From Oscillospiraceae bacterium (GTDB lineage: Bacteria > Bacillota > Clostridia > Oscillospirales > Oscillospiraceae): a DNA stretch of 64,000 nucleotides. The DNA is taken from positions 1 through 64,000 of the forward strand of contig JAFSCD010000001.1 of assembly GCA_017436955.1 (NCBI GenBank), read 5' to 3'. Positions 51,653 through 60,168 of the stretch are shown here, piece by piece (positions within the stretch are counted from its first letter, which is position 1; each line of letters starts with the position of its first letter). A program made the position numbers and the translations under genes. Under the pieces are notes generated by a model. That model saw nothing but the letters and a program-made list of their open reading frames with translations, did no database searches and was not told the DNA's origin.

Positions 51653-51681
51653 CTAGACAGAAAAGTATCATTCTGCTATAA
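51653..51681 (+). promoter_or_regulatory. Promoter of nrdR
   Basis: TAGACA and TATAAT with a 17-bp spacer, 35-40 bases before the ATG. No clear NrdR box was found in this interval. Confidence 0.65.
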
Positions 51682-51714
51682 TCATTGCATAATTACAGTA
51701 AGGGAGTGTGCCCC

Positions 51715-52170
51715 ATGAAGTGTCCTTTTTGTGGAGATCAGGAGAGCAAAGTCGTCGATTCCCGCCGCTCTGAAGACGGCAACAGCATTCGCCGCCGCCG
51801 GGAATGTCTGCAGTGCCAGCGCCGTTTCACTACATACGAGATCGTGGAGAGCTTGCCCATTATCGTGGTGAAGCGTGACGGTACACGCCAGAGCTTTGAC
51901 CGCAATAAGATCCTCAATTCCATGGTCCGCGCCTTTGATAAGCGGAAGGTGGAGATCGCTGATCTGGAGCGGATCACCACCGAGATCGAACAGACCATCC
52001 AGAACACCCTGGAACGCGAGGTCAGCACCGACAAGATCGGCGAAATGGTCATGGAGCGCATCAAGCCTCTGGATGAGGTCGCATATATCCGCTTTGCGTC
52101 TGTTTATCGCCGCTTCCAGGATGTGGGCAGCTTCGTAAGCGAGATCAATAAGTTCCTGAAGAAGGATTGA
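51715..52170 (+). CDS. nrdR: Transcriptional repressor NrdR
   Basis: NrdR senses ATP/dATP and represses ribonucleotide reductase genes. The 151-residue protein has the zinc ribbon CPFCGDQESKVVDSR...RRRECLQCQRRFTTYE and the ATP-cone domain VVKRDGTRQSFDRNKILNSMVRAF. AAGGGAG before the ATG. The SdpI-like gene follows 10 bases later, so they may be cotranscribed. Confidence 0.96.
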   Translation: MKCPFCGDQESKVVDSRRSEDGNSIRRRRECLQCQRRFTTYEIVESLPIIVVKRDGTRQSFDRNKILNSMVRAFDKRKVEIADLERITTEIEQTIQNTLEREVSTDKIGEMVMERIKPLDEVAYIRFASVYRRFQDVGSFVSEINKFLKKD

Positions 52171-52180
52171 GGAATTGTAA

Positions 52181-52666
52181 ATGGATTTTGATGCCTTGAT
52201 GGCCATATTTTCCGAGTTTGACGTGGCGGCGTTTCTGCCCGAGCTGAATACCCTTATGGGTTGGGTGGAGACAGTTTTGCGCCTACTGGTAATGGCAGGT
52301 CCGCTGCTGATGCTGGCATTTGGTCTGCTGTATCTGCTCGCACCGCCGAAGGAGGCCAATTATTCTCTGGGCTGGCGGTTCTGGTGGAGTATGGCGAGCC
52401 TGGATGCGTGGCAGTTTACGCACCGCTGGGCAGGTCTGGTCTGGTCGGCGCTGGGTTTGCTGCTGACGCTGATCATGGCGTTTGTGTGCAATGCGTTCCG
52501 GCGGATGGAGCCGATGGAGATGGTTTGGGCTGCGCTGACGAGTCTCGGCTGGGAGCTGGGGCTGATGGGTGCTGCCTGCCTGGGTATCAATATCGCCGTA
52601 ATGGTGGTATTCGATAAGGACGGCTACCGCAGAAAAGACTACGAAGAAGAATACGAAGAAGAATAA
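52181..52666 (+). CDS. SdpI-like membrane protein
   Basis: The 161-residue protein has about three to four transmembrane helices. ANYSLGWRFWWSMASLDAWQFTHRWAGLVWSALG resembles the SdpI/YhfL motif (N..yGyRt..S..n...W). The tail is acidic (EEEYEEE). SdpI proteins act in immunity to a killing factor in Bacillus, but this label does not prove that role. Confidence 0.6.
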   Translation: MDFDALMAIFSEFDVAAFLPELNTLMGWVETVLRLLVMAGPLLMLAFGLLYLLAPPKEANYSLGWRFWWSMASLDAWQFTHRWAGLVWSALGLLLTLIMAFVCNAFRRMEPMEMVWAALTSLGWELGLMGAACLGINIAVMVVFDKDGYRRKDYEEEYEEE

Positions 52667-52669
52667 AAG

Positions 52670-52698
52670 ATCGGACACCATAAGGTGTCCGATTTTTG
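52670..52698. terminator. Terminator between convergent genes
   Basis: Stem ATCGGACACC with its complement, ATAA loop, T run. Confidence 0.85.
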
Positions 52699-52711
52699 CT
52701 TGTTAAGAGGA

Positions 52712-53365
52712 TTACTGTAAAGTTTCTTCCACGGTTTCAAAACTTTTAAACAGTGAAAGGTCGAAATCAAAAATTTCATCCTGTGGCAGCCAAGCTTCAT
52801 CCAAGGTGAGCCGTTGTCCTTTAAAAAAGTATGCGTTTTTCTCTCTATCAAAAAGCATTAGGTCAAGCGTGCAGAATGTTCTAGTACCCACAGTCAGTTC
52901 CAAGTGCATTTCCTGCGGCAGTCCTCGTTTTGTAAGCACATAAACCAAGGTACAGGCCATTTCAGAGATTGTAACCTTACGCATCAAGTGGATGGATAAG
53001 GCTCTTTCCAAATCATTGACAGATATTCGTCGCGTTGCATACAATGCGTTTCGTCTGTATTCATCGGTGTCGCGTGCGTTGTAGTCTTCGCGGCTTTCTT
53101 CTTGCGTAGAGCCAATAGCGCATAATTTTTGTCTAATGTCGCAGTTGCTTTCAATCAACTCACCGAAGCCGTACAGCAGCCAAGTGGATACAAATGCAAC
53201 CAGTGGACCTACTAAGATAAGAAGAACTCCGTAGGTTGGCTCAGAGAATCCAACAATTAGCAAAACAATGCCGGCGATTACGGATCCAATTGCCTCGACC
53301 ACGAAAGTCCACTTTGCAAGATTCTTGATTTTGCCACCGATGTTTTCGTATAAACTTTCCAACAT
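52712..53365 (-). CDS. Hypothetical membrane protein
   Basis: A 217-residue protein with two adjacent transmembrane helices near the N-terminus (about 22-44 and 48-70); the preceding MLESLYENIGGKIKNLAKW and following WLLYGFGELIE are frequent in short uncharacterised gut Firmicutes membrane proteins. The remaining ~140 residues are soluble and unassigned. AT-rich compared with neighbours. Start at 53365, eight bases after AAGGAG; the in-frame GTG overlaps the ribosome binding site. Confidence 0.65.
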   Translation of the reverse strand: MLESLYENIGGKIKNLAKWTFVVEAIGSVIAGIVLLIVGFSEPTYGVLLILVGPLVAFVSTWLLYGFGELIESNCDIRQKLCAIGSTQEESREDYNARDTDEYRRNALYATRRISVNDLERALSIHLMRKVTISEMACTLVYVLTKRGLPQEMHLELTVGTRTFCTLDLMLFDREKNAYFFKGQRLTLDEAWLPQDEIFDFDLSLFKSFETVEETLQ

Positions 53366-53394
53366 AATAAACACTCCTTATGGTTTATGTATTA

Positions 53395-53436
53395 CTATAG
53401 CTATTATACTGCCAACTTATGAAAAATCAAGTTGGC
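53395..53436 (-). promoter_or_regulatory. Promoter with inverted repeat for the hypothetical membrane protein
   Basis: Minus-strand TTGATT and TATAAT with a 16-bp spacer. GCCAACTT (53411-53418) and AAGTTGGC (53429-53436) form an 8-bp inverted repeat covering the -35 box and the spacer, a plausible operator. Confidence 0.5.
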
Positions 53437-53786
53437 GGTGAAACCCATCGCTGTCGGCCTAATTGGCTGACAGCTTTCCACAGAAGGAGAGCCAAGAGGC
53501 TACCGCTTCAAGGTAACGCTCTCTAAAATAAGTGGTTTACATAACACCAAAGTTATCGCTCCGAGGGGAGGAGAAAGGGGGCAGCTTTTGCACAGCAAAA
53601 GCCAGGAGAGGAATGGCGTGTAGTAAAATGCTGATCATGCCTTAAAAGTGTGCTTGCGGTAAGATTTGCGCCCGTATTCCTCATCCGTCACCGCCTGTCG
53701 GCGGCGACACCTTCCCCTCGGGGGAAGGCTTGTTAGGCTGTATATTTTCCCCATTTTTGGGAACCCTAGGGGTAGGGGGTGGGTAT
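53437..53786. other. Gene-free interval
   Basis: No convincing gene. It has a 'cttcaaggtaacgctctct' region and a 'ccgtcaccgcctgtcggcggcgacaccttcccctcggggaagg' composite of short palindromes (about 53685-53730) of the kind seen near 20.5 kb and 57.9 kb. Confidence 0.5.
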
Positions 53787-54464
53787 ATGTTATTGACGTA
53801 CATTCGCACCATCGTACTGTATCTGGTGCTGATCGCCGTGATACGGATGATGGGCAAGCGGCAGATCGGCGAGATGGAGCCGTCGGAATTTGTGGTGACC
53901 ATGCTGGTGGCAAATCTGGCATCCATCCCAATGCAGGACGGCGGTATTCCGCTGTATTCCGGGCTGGTGCCGATCCTGACGGTGCTGGGGGTGGAGCTGA
54001 TCCTGACGGCGTTGAGTATGCGCAGTGTGAAGTTGCGGAAGCTGCTGTGCGGCAAGCCGGTGATCCTGATCGAAAAAGGGAAGATCCTGCAGCACAATCT
54101 GCGCAAGACCCGAATTACTCTGGATGAGCTGACGGAGCTGCTCCGGGGCAAGGACGTGTTGCGCCCGGAAACGGTGCAGTATGCCATTTTGGAGACCAAC
54201 GGCAATTTGTCCGTCTTTCCCTTCCCGGAGGAGATGCCGGCACCGGCAAAGGCTGCGAAGATCACCCCGGCGCAGCAATTTCTGCCCTACACCCTGATCG
54301 CGGATGGCTATTTGTACCGGGAGAATTTGCGTCTGCTTGGCAAGGATGACCGCTGGCTGTGCCGCCAGCTGGAAAAGCGCAAGGCAACGGTGGCGTCCAC
54401 CTGGCTGATGACGGCAGACGAAGCCGGGAAGATCTTTTGGCAGGAGAAGGAGGGGTGGAGATGA
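53787..54464 (+). CDS. YetF/DUF421-family membrane protein
   Basis: The 225-residue protein has three N-terminal transmembrane helices and the DUF421 domain: RMMGKRQIGEMEPSEFVVTMLVANLASIPMQD and, in the soluble part, GKPVILIEKGKILQHNLRKTRITLDELTELLRGKD. Ends near GKIFWQEKEGWR. It overlaps the DUF4363 gene by 4 bases (ATGA). This pair is common in spore-forming Firmicutes. Confidence 0.9.
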   Translation: MLLTYIRTIVLYLVLIAVIRMMGKRQIGEMEPSEFVVTMLVANLASIPMQDGGIPLYSGLVPILTVLGVELILTALSMRSVKLRKLLCGKPVILIEKGKILQHNLRKTRITLDELTELLRGKDVLRPETVQYAILETNGNLSVFPFPEEMPAPAKAAKITPAQQFLPYTLIADGYLYRENLRLLGKDDRWLCRQLEKRKATVASTWLMTADEAGKIFWQEKEGWR

Positions 54465-54841
54465 GGCGGCTATGGATCGGCGTGGGTTTTTTGATCGTGA
54501 TGCTGGCGGTGGCGATCGCCTTGACGGTAGCCTTCGACCGTATTCACAGACCCCTTTCCGAGCGCCTGGAGGAGGCGGCAAGCCTGGCGATGGCGCAGGA
54601 ATGGGAAAAAGCAACCGCCCTGACGCAGCGCGCCAGAGCGGATTGGGAGAAATATCGGGAGCTGATCGCGGCGGTGGCAGATCACGAGCCGCTGGAGGAA
54701 ATGGAAAAAAGGCTGGATTTGCTGACGGTATATGCCCAGCTGCACAGAACCGGGGATTTTTCCGCAACCTGTATAGAGGTGTCGGCGATGGCGGATGCTA
54801 TGCTGGAGTCGCAGCAATTAACCTGGTGGAATTTTCTTTAG
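54461..54841 (+). CDS. DUF4363-family protein
   Basis: The 126-residue protein has one N-terminal transmembrane helix (about 5-25) and a helical extracytoplasmic part: LSERLEEAASLAMAQEWEKATALTQRARADWEKYR, typical of DUF4363. Coupled to the YetF-like gene. Its stop codon overlaps that of the convergent DegV gene by 4 bases. Confidence 0.85.
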   Translation: MRRLWIGVGFLIVMLAVAIALTVAFDRIHRPLSERLEEAASLAMAQEWEKATALTQRARADWEKYRELIAAVADHEPLEEMEKRLDLLTVYAQLHRTGDFSATCIEVSAMADAMLESQQLTWWNFL

Positions 54842-55701
54842 CGTTTACTACCCAGGAAGAACAGCGCCAGAGTGCCGGGACCGGAGTGGGAGCCGATGAC
54901 AGCGCCTACGTGACCGATGATGACCTCCTGAACGCCGTAGCGCTCTTTCACAATGGTCTCAAGCAGCTTTGCGTCCTCGATGCAGTCGCCGTGGCTGATG
55001 AAAACGGTGCTGTTTTCGCCAGCAAGACCCAGCTCGCCCAGCTTTTTGGCAAGGGCTTCGATGGAGGCTTTTCTGCCGCGGACCTTGGAAACGTTGATAA
55101 GATGTCCTTCGTCATCCACGTGCAGCACCGGCTTGATCTGCAGCATGGTGCCTACCAGAGCGGTTGCGGCGCTGACGCGACCGCCGCGCTTGAGGTACAT
55201 CAGATCGTCAACGGTAAACCAGTGGCACAGATGCAGCTTGTTGTCCTCCAGCCAGGCGGTCAACTCGTCCAGAGAAAGACCGGCGTCACGCTTTTGGCAG
55301 GCGTACCAGACCAGCAGACCCTGACCCAGAGAGGCACACAGACTATCCACGACCCGGACGGTATGCTCCGGGTATTTTTCTTTCAGCTCTTCGGCGGCGA
55401 TAACAGCGGACTGGTAGGTGGTGCTTAAGCCCGAGGAGAAAGTGATCACCAGCACATCCTCGCCTGCGGCCAGAATGGGCTCGATCTTCTCTTCCCAGCC
55501 GGTGGGATTGATGGCGGAGGTGGTAGCCACCTCGCCGGCACGAAGCCCATCATAAAATGCGCTGATGCCGTCATCTACGTTATCGGGCTGCGCCGCGCCC
55601 TTGAAGTTCACTGTCAGCGGCACGAGAGAAATATTCAGCTTATCGATCATAGCTTGATTCAGGTCGCAGCCGGAATCGGTTACAATACGGTAATGGGACA
55701 T
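54838..55701 (-). CDS. DegV-family fatty-acid-binding protein
   Basis: The 287-residue protein matches the DegV/FakB family: YRIVTDSGCDLNQAMID, VATTSAINPTGWEEKIEPIL, ITFSSGLSTTYQSAVIAAEEL, VVDSLCASLGQGLLVWYA and VGAVIGSHSGPGTLALFFLG. Such proteins present a fatty acid to FakA kinase for phosphorylation. AGGAG before the ATG at 55701. Confidence 0.92.
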   Translation of the reverse strand: MSHYRIVTDSGCDLNQAMIDKLNISLVPLTVNFKGAAQPDNVDDGISAFYDGLRAGEVATTSAINPTGWEEKIEPILAAGEDVLVITFSSGLSTTYQSAVIAAEELKEKYPEHTVRVVDSLCASLGQGLLVWYACQKRDAGLSLDELTAWLEDNKLHLCHWFTVDDLMYLKRGGRVSAATALVGTMLQIKPVLHVDDEGHLINVSKVRGRKASIEALAKKLGELGLAGENSTVFISHGDCIEDAKLLETIVKERYGVQEVIIGHVGAVIGSHSGPGTLALFFLGSKR

Positions 55702-55725
55702 AAAAGCAATACTCCTGAAAAAGAA

Positions 55726-55754
55726 TTGACTGCCGGGGCGTTTGCCTGTATAAT
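55726..55754 (+). promoter_or_regulatory. Promoter of the CDF exporter gene
   Basis: TTGACT (55726-55731) and TATAAT (55749-55754), 17-bp spacer. It leaves a ~160-base leader. Confidence 0.8.
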
Positions 55755-55761
55755 GTTGGAA

Positions 55762-55915
55762 ACGCATTTCCCAGCAGTAGCCTTATTATACGCCACCGAG
55801 GCAGGAAAGTCACCCGACCCGGCAGAGAAAAGGCAGATCCTACCCTCTCTACTGGGGAGAATCCGCAACTCTACTGGCAGTAGAGTTGCGAAAAATGCAA
55901 TTTTTGACAGGAGGA
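55762..55915 (+). ncRNA. Candidate metal-sensing leader of the CDF exporter
   Basis: The leader has a perfect 12-bp hairpin CGCAACTCTACT-GGC-AGTAGAGTTGCG (55864-55890). Part of its 3' arm, TTGC, can instead pair with GCAA just before TTTTT (to about 55905), giving an alternative weak terminator. Upstream it contains several G/C-rich blocks that could form a multi-stem junction. NiCo riboswitches are known before this transporter family; I could not confirm that consensus. Confidence 0.4.
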
Positions 55916-55921
55916 AGCGCT

Positions 55922-57097
55922 ATGACCAGGCTGCTTTTAAGACTGTTTGTGAAGAATCCGGAAAATGGGAACGATCCCAGGACCCGTTCTGCCATCGGCA
56001 AGCTGGCAGGCATTGTGGGCATTGTTTCCAATCTGTTTCTGTTTGCCGGAAAGCTGGCGGCAGGTCTGCTCAGCGGATCGGTCTCCATTACCGCCGATGC
56101 CATGAACAACCTTTCCGATGCTACCAGCTCCATCGTTACGCTGGTGGGCTTCAAGCTGGCGGAAAAGCCGGCAGATGAGGATCATCCCTACGGTCACGCC
56201 CGGTTTGAGTATCTTTCGGGTCTGGCGGTGGCGGCGCTGATCATCGTTATTGGCTTTGAACTGGCGAAAACCTCGGTGCAGAAGATCTTTGCGCCGGAGC
56301 CGGTGGTGTTTTCTTCCCTGACGGTGGCGATCCTGGTGGGATCCATCGCCGTGAAGCTGTGGCTGGCGATTTTTAACCGCACATTGGGAAAGAAGATCCA
56401 TTCCGGCACCTTGGCTGCCACGGCAGCAGACAGCCGCAACGATTGCATCACCACGGCGGCGGTATTGCTTGCCGGCATCGTGGAGCATTTTACATCCTGG
56501 CGTGTGGACGGCTTTGCCGGTCTGGCGGTGGCGCTGTTCATCCTCTGGAGCGGTGCCAAGATGGCGAAGGAGACCATCGACCCCTTGCTTGGCGAGGCTG
56601 CCAGCCCCGAGCTGCAGGCGTTGATCGTGGATTATATCAGCGCCAATCCCAAGGTGCTGGGCTATCACGATCTGATGGTCCACGATTACGGTCCCGGACA
56701 GCGCTTTGCCAGCCTGCACGTGGAAATGGATCAGCGGGAAGATCCGCTGCTGTGCCACGAGATCATTGACGATATCGAGCGTGAGTGCCTCCAGAGCCAC
56801 AACATCCATCTGGTGATCCACTATGACCCGGTGGTCACCGACGATCCGGAGCGCAACCGGCTGCTGGCGGAAACCCACGATATTCTGCAGGCCATTGATC
56901 CCCGGCTTCATGCCCACGATTTTCGGATGGTCAAGGGCGACGGACATACGAATCTGATCTTCGACGTGGTACTGCCGTCGGATATGATGAAGGAGAAAAA
57001 ACGGATCCGCCATACGCTGGAGCAGGAGCTGTCGGAACGGGAGCAGACGAAGATCTACACCGTTATCACCTTCGACCCTGCTGCGTTTAATCAATAA
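55922..57097 (+). CDS. Cation diffusion facilitator (CDF) metal exporter
   Basis: The 391-residue protein has six transmembrane helices with GSVSITADAMNNLSDATSS (metal-binding Asp residues of helix 2), DEDHPYGHARFEYLSG and HSGTLAATAADSRNDCITT (helix 5 His/Asp), and a cytosolic ferredoxin-like domain (about 210-391). It exports divalent cations such as Zn, Co, Ni or Mn in exchange for protons. The C-terminus, about 90 residues longer than minimal CDFs, includes HTNLIFDVVLP. CAGGAGGAAG before the start. Confidence 0.92.
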   Translation: MTRLLLRLFVKNPENGNDPRTRSAIGKLAGIVGIVSNLFLFAGKLAAGLLSGSVSITADAMNNLSDATSSIVTLVGFKLAEKPADEDHPYGHARFEYLSGLAVAALIIVIGFELAKTSVQKIFAPEPVVFSSLTVAILVGSIAVKLWLAIFNRTLGKKIHSGTLAATAADSRNDCITTAAVLLAGIVEHFTSWRVDGFAGLAVALFILWSGAKMAKETIDPLLGEAASPELQALIVDYISANPKVLGYHDLMVHDYGPGQRFASLHVEMDQREDPLLCHEIIDDIERECLQSHNIHLVIHYDPVVTDDPERNRLLAETHDILQAIDPRLHAHDFRMVKGDGHTNLIFDVVLPSDMMKEKKRIRHTLEQELSEREQTKIYTVITFDPAAFNQ

Positions 57098-57123
57098 AAA
57101 AGGCTTCCCCCAGGGGAAGGCAT

Positions 57124-57154
57124 AAAAGCGCACCCTCGGTGAGGGTGCGCTTTT
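57124..57154. terminator. Terminator between CDF gene and convergent membrane protein gene
   Basis: A 14-bp stem AAAAGCGCACCCTC with its complement and a GGT loop, flanked by A and T runs. Confidence 0.85.
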
Positions 57155-57166
57155 GCATATCCAAAA

Positions 57167-57826
57167 TTATTCGGCAGCTTCTTCCGCTGCGGCAACGGGT
57201 GCTTCGGGAGCAGCCTCGGGAGCGGCTTCAACGGCCTCGGGAGCAGCTTCGATGACCTCGGGAGCCGCTTCCACAGCTTCGGCGGTGGTGTCGATGACCT
57301 CCTCTTCCTCGGGCAGCGCCTTCAGCTTGTTGTATGCGCTGATGCCGCTGATCAGGGAGAAGATGAGCCAGGCGTGGAACACGATGTCGATAATAATATC
57401 CGTGGAAACGCCGTAATACAGCAGCCCCAGAGCGGTGTCAATGATGCTGAACACCAGGGCGGCGATCAGCCAGCCCACTTTGTTCTTCTTGGAGAAGATC
57501 CAGCACAGCACAAACAGCAGAACGCAGACGGCGGCGACGGCGAGCGCGATGTAAAATGCGGCGTCCGACCACATATAGGCGGCAGGGACGTAAAAACCGG
57601 GAACTCTGCCGGTGTACAGCGCACCGTTCACTGCCAGAAGATAGGGAACGAACAGGGAAAACAGGAAATACGTATTGCTTTCGGTGAAGATCAGCGCAAT
57701 ATTGATCAGGGTGAAAGCAATCACGATCAGCAAGCTGCTCCGGGCGGAATTGAACTTGCCCTGCAGAATGGCGCGGGGAGTAGCCTGTGCGTTGGTGTTG
57801 TTGGACTTGCCAAAGAAATTCGCCAT
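57167..57826 (-). CDS. Membrane protein with acidic Ala/Glu/Pro tail
   Basis: The 219-residue protein has about six transmembrane helices (residues 28-175), with rhomboid-like spacing but no catalytic GxSG, and then a low-complexity tail of EAAPE/EAVEA units (about 183-219). The tail is coded by short DNA repeats. AGGAGAGA before the ATG. Function unknown. Confidence 0.7.
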   Translation of the reverse strand: MANFFGKSNNTNAQATPRAILQGKFNSARSSLLIVIAFTLINIALIFTESNTYFLFSLFVPYLLAVNGALYTGRVPGFYVPAAYMWSDAAFYIALAVAAVCVLLFVLCWIFSKKNKVGWLIAALVFSIIDTALGLLYYGVSTDIIIDIVFHAWLIFSLISGISAYNKLKALPEEEEVIDTTAEAVEAAPEVIEAAPEAVEAAPEAAPEAPVAAAEEAAE

Positions 57827-57889
57827 AATATCTCTCCTTAAGTATGATAAGGCAAGTATAGCACTTGCTGACAAAAAATGCAAGTGGGG

Positions 57890-58345
57890 GAAAGTGAGAA
57901 TTGCCCCACGGCGGTGTCCTTGCCTCCTCCTTTGGGGAGGTGGCCGAGCGATAGCGAGGTCGGAGGGGAAGCGATCCGACCGCCGCCTGTGGCGGATACA
58001 GGGAGGAGAGCGCGTGGCCGCGGTCGGCAGAAAGCAAGCCTGCTTTAGCAGGCACCGCTTTTGCCGGGCACCGCAACAGGAGTGTCGTAATTGTGAAGGA
58101 CACTCCCCCAGTCGTGGTATTCGCCACGCCAGCCCACCCCTCATAGAAGGGACCGAGGTTACGGTGGTAATTTTATCGTAGGGGTGGATTGAGAACATCC
58201 GCCCACTTTTGCGCATTCTCGGGTCGATGTGGGCATCGACCCCTACATACACACTTTTAGGTTTTCTCGTAGGGGACTTACTCTCCCGTCCCGATTGTCA
58301 TTCCAAGTCCGAACGAAAAAAGAGCATCCCGGGTGGGATGCTCTT
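57890..58345. repeat. Gene-free interval made of dispersed repeats
   Basis: No gene seen. Contains 'ttgcctcctcctttggggagg' (split: 57918-57938), 'gacactcccccag' (58099), the GGGTCGATGTGGGCATCGAC palindrome (58221-58240), and a terminator-like 'agcatcccgggtgggatgctc' (58321-58341) in front of the transketolase end. Confidence 0.6.
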
Positions 58346-58358
58346 TTTATTCCAATCA

Positions 58359-59297
58359 TTACTTGCACAGGTCGGTGGCGACTTCCACAATGTGCTCGGC
58401 GCTCAAACCGAACTGCTTCAGCAGGTCGGTAGCAGGACCGGAGTGACCGTACTCATCGTTAACGCCGATGCGGCGGACAACGGTGGGCAGCTTCTCGCTG
58501 AGCAGACCGCAGACAGCCTCGCCCAGACCGCCGATGACGGAGTGCTCCTCGCAGGTGATAACCTTGCCGCACTTCTTGGCAGCGGCCAGCACCAGCTCCT
58601 CGTCCAGAGGCTTGATGGTAGCCATATTGATGACCATGGCGTTGATACCGGCTTCTGCCAGAGCTTCGCCGGCCTTGATTGCCTCGTAGACCAGCAGACC
58701 GTTGGCGATGATGGCAACGTCAGTGCCGTCGCGCAGGATCTCGCCCTTGCCGATCTGGAAGTTAAAGTTCTTCTCGTGGAATTCCGGCACAGCCAGACGA
58801 CCGAAGCGCAGGTAAACGGGACCTTCCATCTCGTAAGCGGCACGGACAGCCATCCGGGCCTCTTCGCCGTCGGCAGGGCAGATGACGGTCATACCGGGGA
58901 TGGAGCGCATCAGCGCGAAGTCCTCACAGCACTGGTGGGAAGCACCGTCCTCACCGACGGAGATGCCGCCATGGGTGGCGCCGATCTTCACGTTCAGGTG
59001 GGGGTAGCCGATGGAGTTGCGGACCTGCTCAAAAGCGCGGCCTGCGGCAAACATAGCGAAGGAGGATGCGAAGGGAACAAGACCCATGGTGGATGCACCG
59101 GCAGCGGCGCAGATCATATTGCCCTCGGCGATACCGCAGTCAAAATGGCGGTCGGGGAATGCCTTCTGGAATACACTGGTCTTGGTAGCGCCTGCCAGGT
59201 CAGCATCGAAAACGATGAGGTCGGCCTTTTCCTGACCCAGTTCGGCCAAAGCCTTGCCGTAAGCGTCACGGGTAGCGGTTTTGATCATATCTGCCAT
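58359..59297 (-). CDS. Transketolase, C-terminal subunit
   Basis: The 312-residue chain holds the pyrimidine-binding and C-terminal domains: FDCGIAEGNMICAAAGASTMG, ATHGGISVGEDGASHQCCEDFALMRSIPG and the C-terminal ISCEEHSVIGGLG-like VITCEEHSVIGGLGEAV. It combines with the N-terminal subunit encoded just upstream (1 base between) to make an active two-chain transketolase of the pentose phosphate pathway. GGAGG before the ATG at 59297. Confidence 0.94.
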   Translation of the reverse strand: MADMIKTATRDAYGKALAELGQEKADLIVFDADLAGATKTSVFQKAFPDRHFDCGIAEGNMICAAAGASTMGLVPFASSFAMFAAGRAFEQVRNSIGYPHLNVKIGATHGGISVGEDGASHQCCEDFALMRSIPGMTVICPADGEEARMAVRAAYEMEGPVYLRFGRLAVPEFHEKNFNFQIGKGEILRDGTDVAIIANGLLVYEAIKAGEALAEAGINAMVINMATIKPLDEELVLAAAKKCGKVITCEEHSVIGGLGEAVCGLLSEKLPTVVRRIGVNDEYGHSGPATDLLKQFGLSAEHIVEVATDLCK

Positions 59298-59298
59298 A

Positions 59299-60144
59299 TT
59301 AGTTCGCCTCCAGTTCTGCATAAGTAGCGTTCAGCTCGTTCATAGCCTGCTCGTACTCGGCGGCGTTGGGAGCCTTGCCGTGCCAGCCGGCGTTGTTCTC
59401 CATGAAGGAAACGCCCTTGCCCTTAACGGTGGACATGACGATGGCGGTGGGCTGACCCTTGGTCTCACGGGCGGTAGCCAGAGCGGCTTCGATCTCGTCA
59501 AAGTCGTGACCGTTGATGGCAACTACCTTGAAGCCGAAAGCTTCCAGCTTGTCAACGATGGGGTAGGGGCTCATAACATCGGCAACATTGCCGTCGATCT
59601 GCAGACCGTTGTTGTCAATGATGGCAACGAAGTTGTCCAGATCGTAGTGGGCGGCGAACATAAATGCCTCCCAGCACTGACCTTCCTGGATCTCGCCGTC
59701 ACCCAGCAGGGTGTACACACGGACGGACTCGCCCTTGTGCTTGGCAGCCAGAGCCATACCCACGGCGGTGGAAACGCCCTGACCCAAAGAGCCGGTGGAC
59801 ATATCGACGCCGGGAACGGTGTTCATATTGGGGTGACCCTGCAGATAGCTGTCGATACGGCGCAGGGTTTTCAGATCCTCCACGGGGAAGTAGCCACGCA
59901 GAGCCAGCGTGGAGTACAGACCGGGAGCGGTGTGTCCCTTGGACAGAACAAAACGGTCACGACCGGCACCTTTGGGGTCGGTAGGATCGATGTTCATTTC
60001 CTTAAAATACAGATAGGTGAACATTTCGGTTGCAGACAGGCTGCCGCCGGGGTGACCGCACTTGGCATTGAAGGTGGATTCGATAATGCCCATGCGAACT
60101 TTGCAGGCGGTGAGCTGCAGCTGCTTCTTTTCGCTGAGAGTCAT
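59299..60144 (-). CDS. Transketolase, N-terminal subunit
   Basis: The 281-residue chain holds the thiamine-diphosphate pyrophosphate-binding domain: GHPGGSLSATEMFTYLYF, SKGHTAPGLYSTLALRG, GSLGQGVSTAVGMALA and the GDG...N motif LLGDGEIQEGQCWEAFMF...IIDNNGLQ. AGGAGG before the start. Gene order regulator-tktN-tktC suggests one operon. The thiamine need links it to the thiT gene at 40 kb. Confidence 0.94.
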   Translation of the reverse strand: MTLSEKKQLQLTACKVRMGIIESTFNAKCGHPGGSLSATEMFTYLYFKEMNIDPTDPKGAGRDRFVLSKGHTAPGLYSTLALRGYFPVEDLKTLRRIDSYLQGHPNMNTVPGVDMSTGSLGQGVSTAVGMALAAKHKGESVRVYTLLGDGEIQEGQCWEAFMFAAHYDLDNFVAIIDNNGLQIDGNVADVMSPYPIVDKLEAFGFKVVAINGHDFDEIEAALATARETKGQPTAIVMSTVKGKGVSFMENNAGWHGKAPNAAEYEQAMNELNATYAELEAN

Positions 60145-60168
60145 GCCATTGCCTCCTAAGTAAAATTT

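Noticed and set aside
52181-52666. SdpI immunity system
   Set aside because: Only an SdpI-like membrane protein is seen; no SdpC-like toxin or SdpR regulator lies nearby, so no immunity role is claimed.
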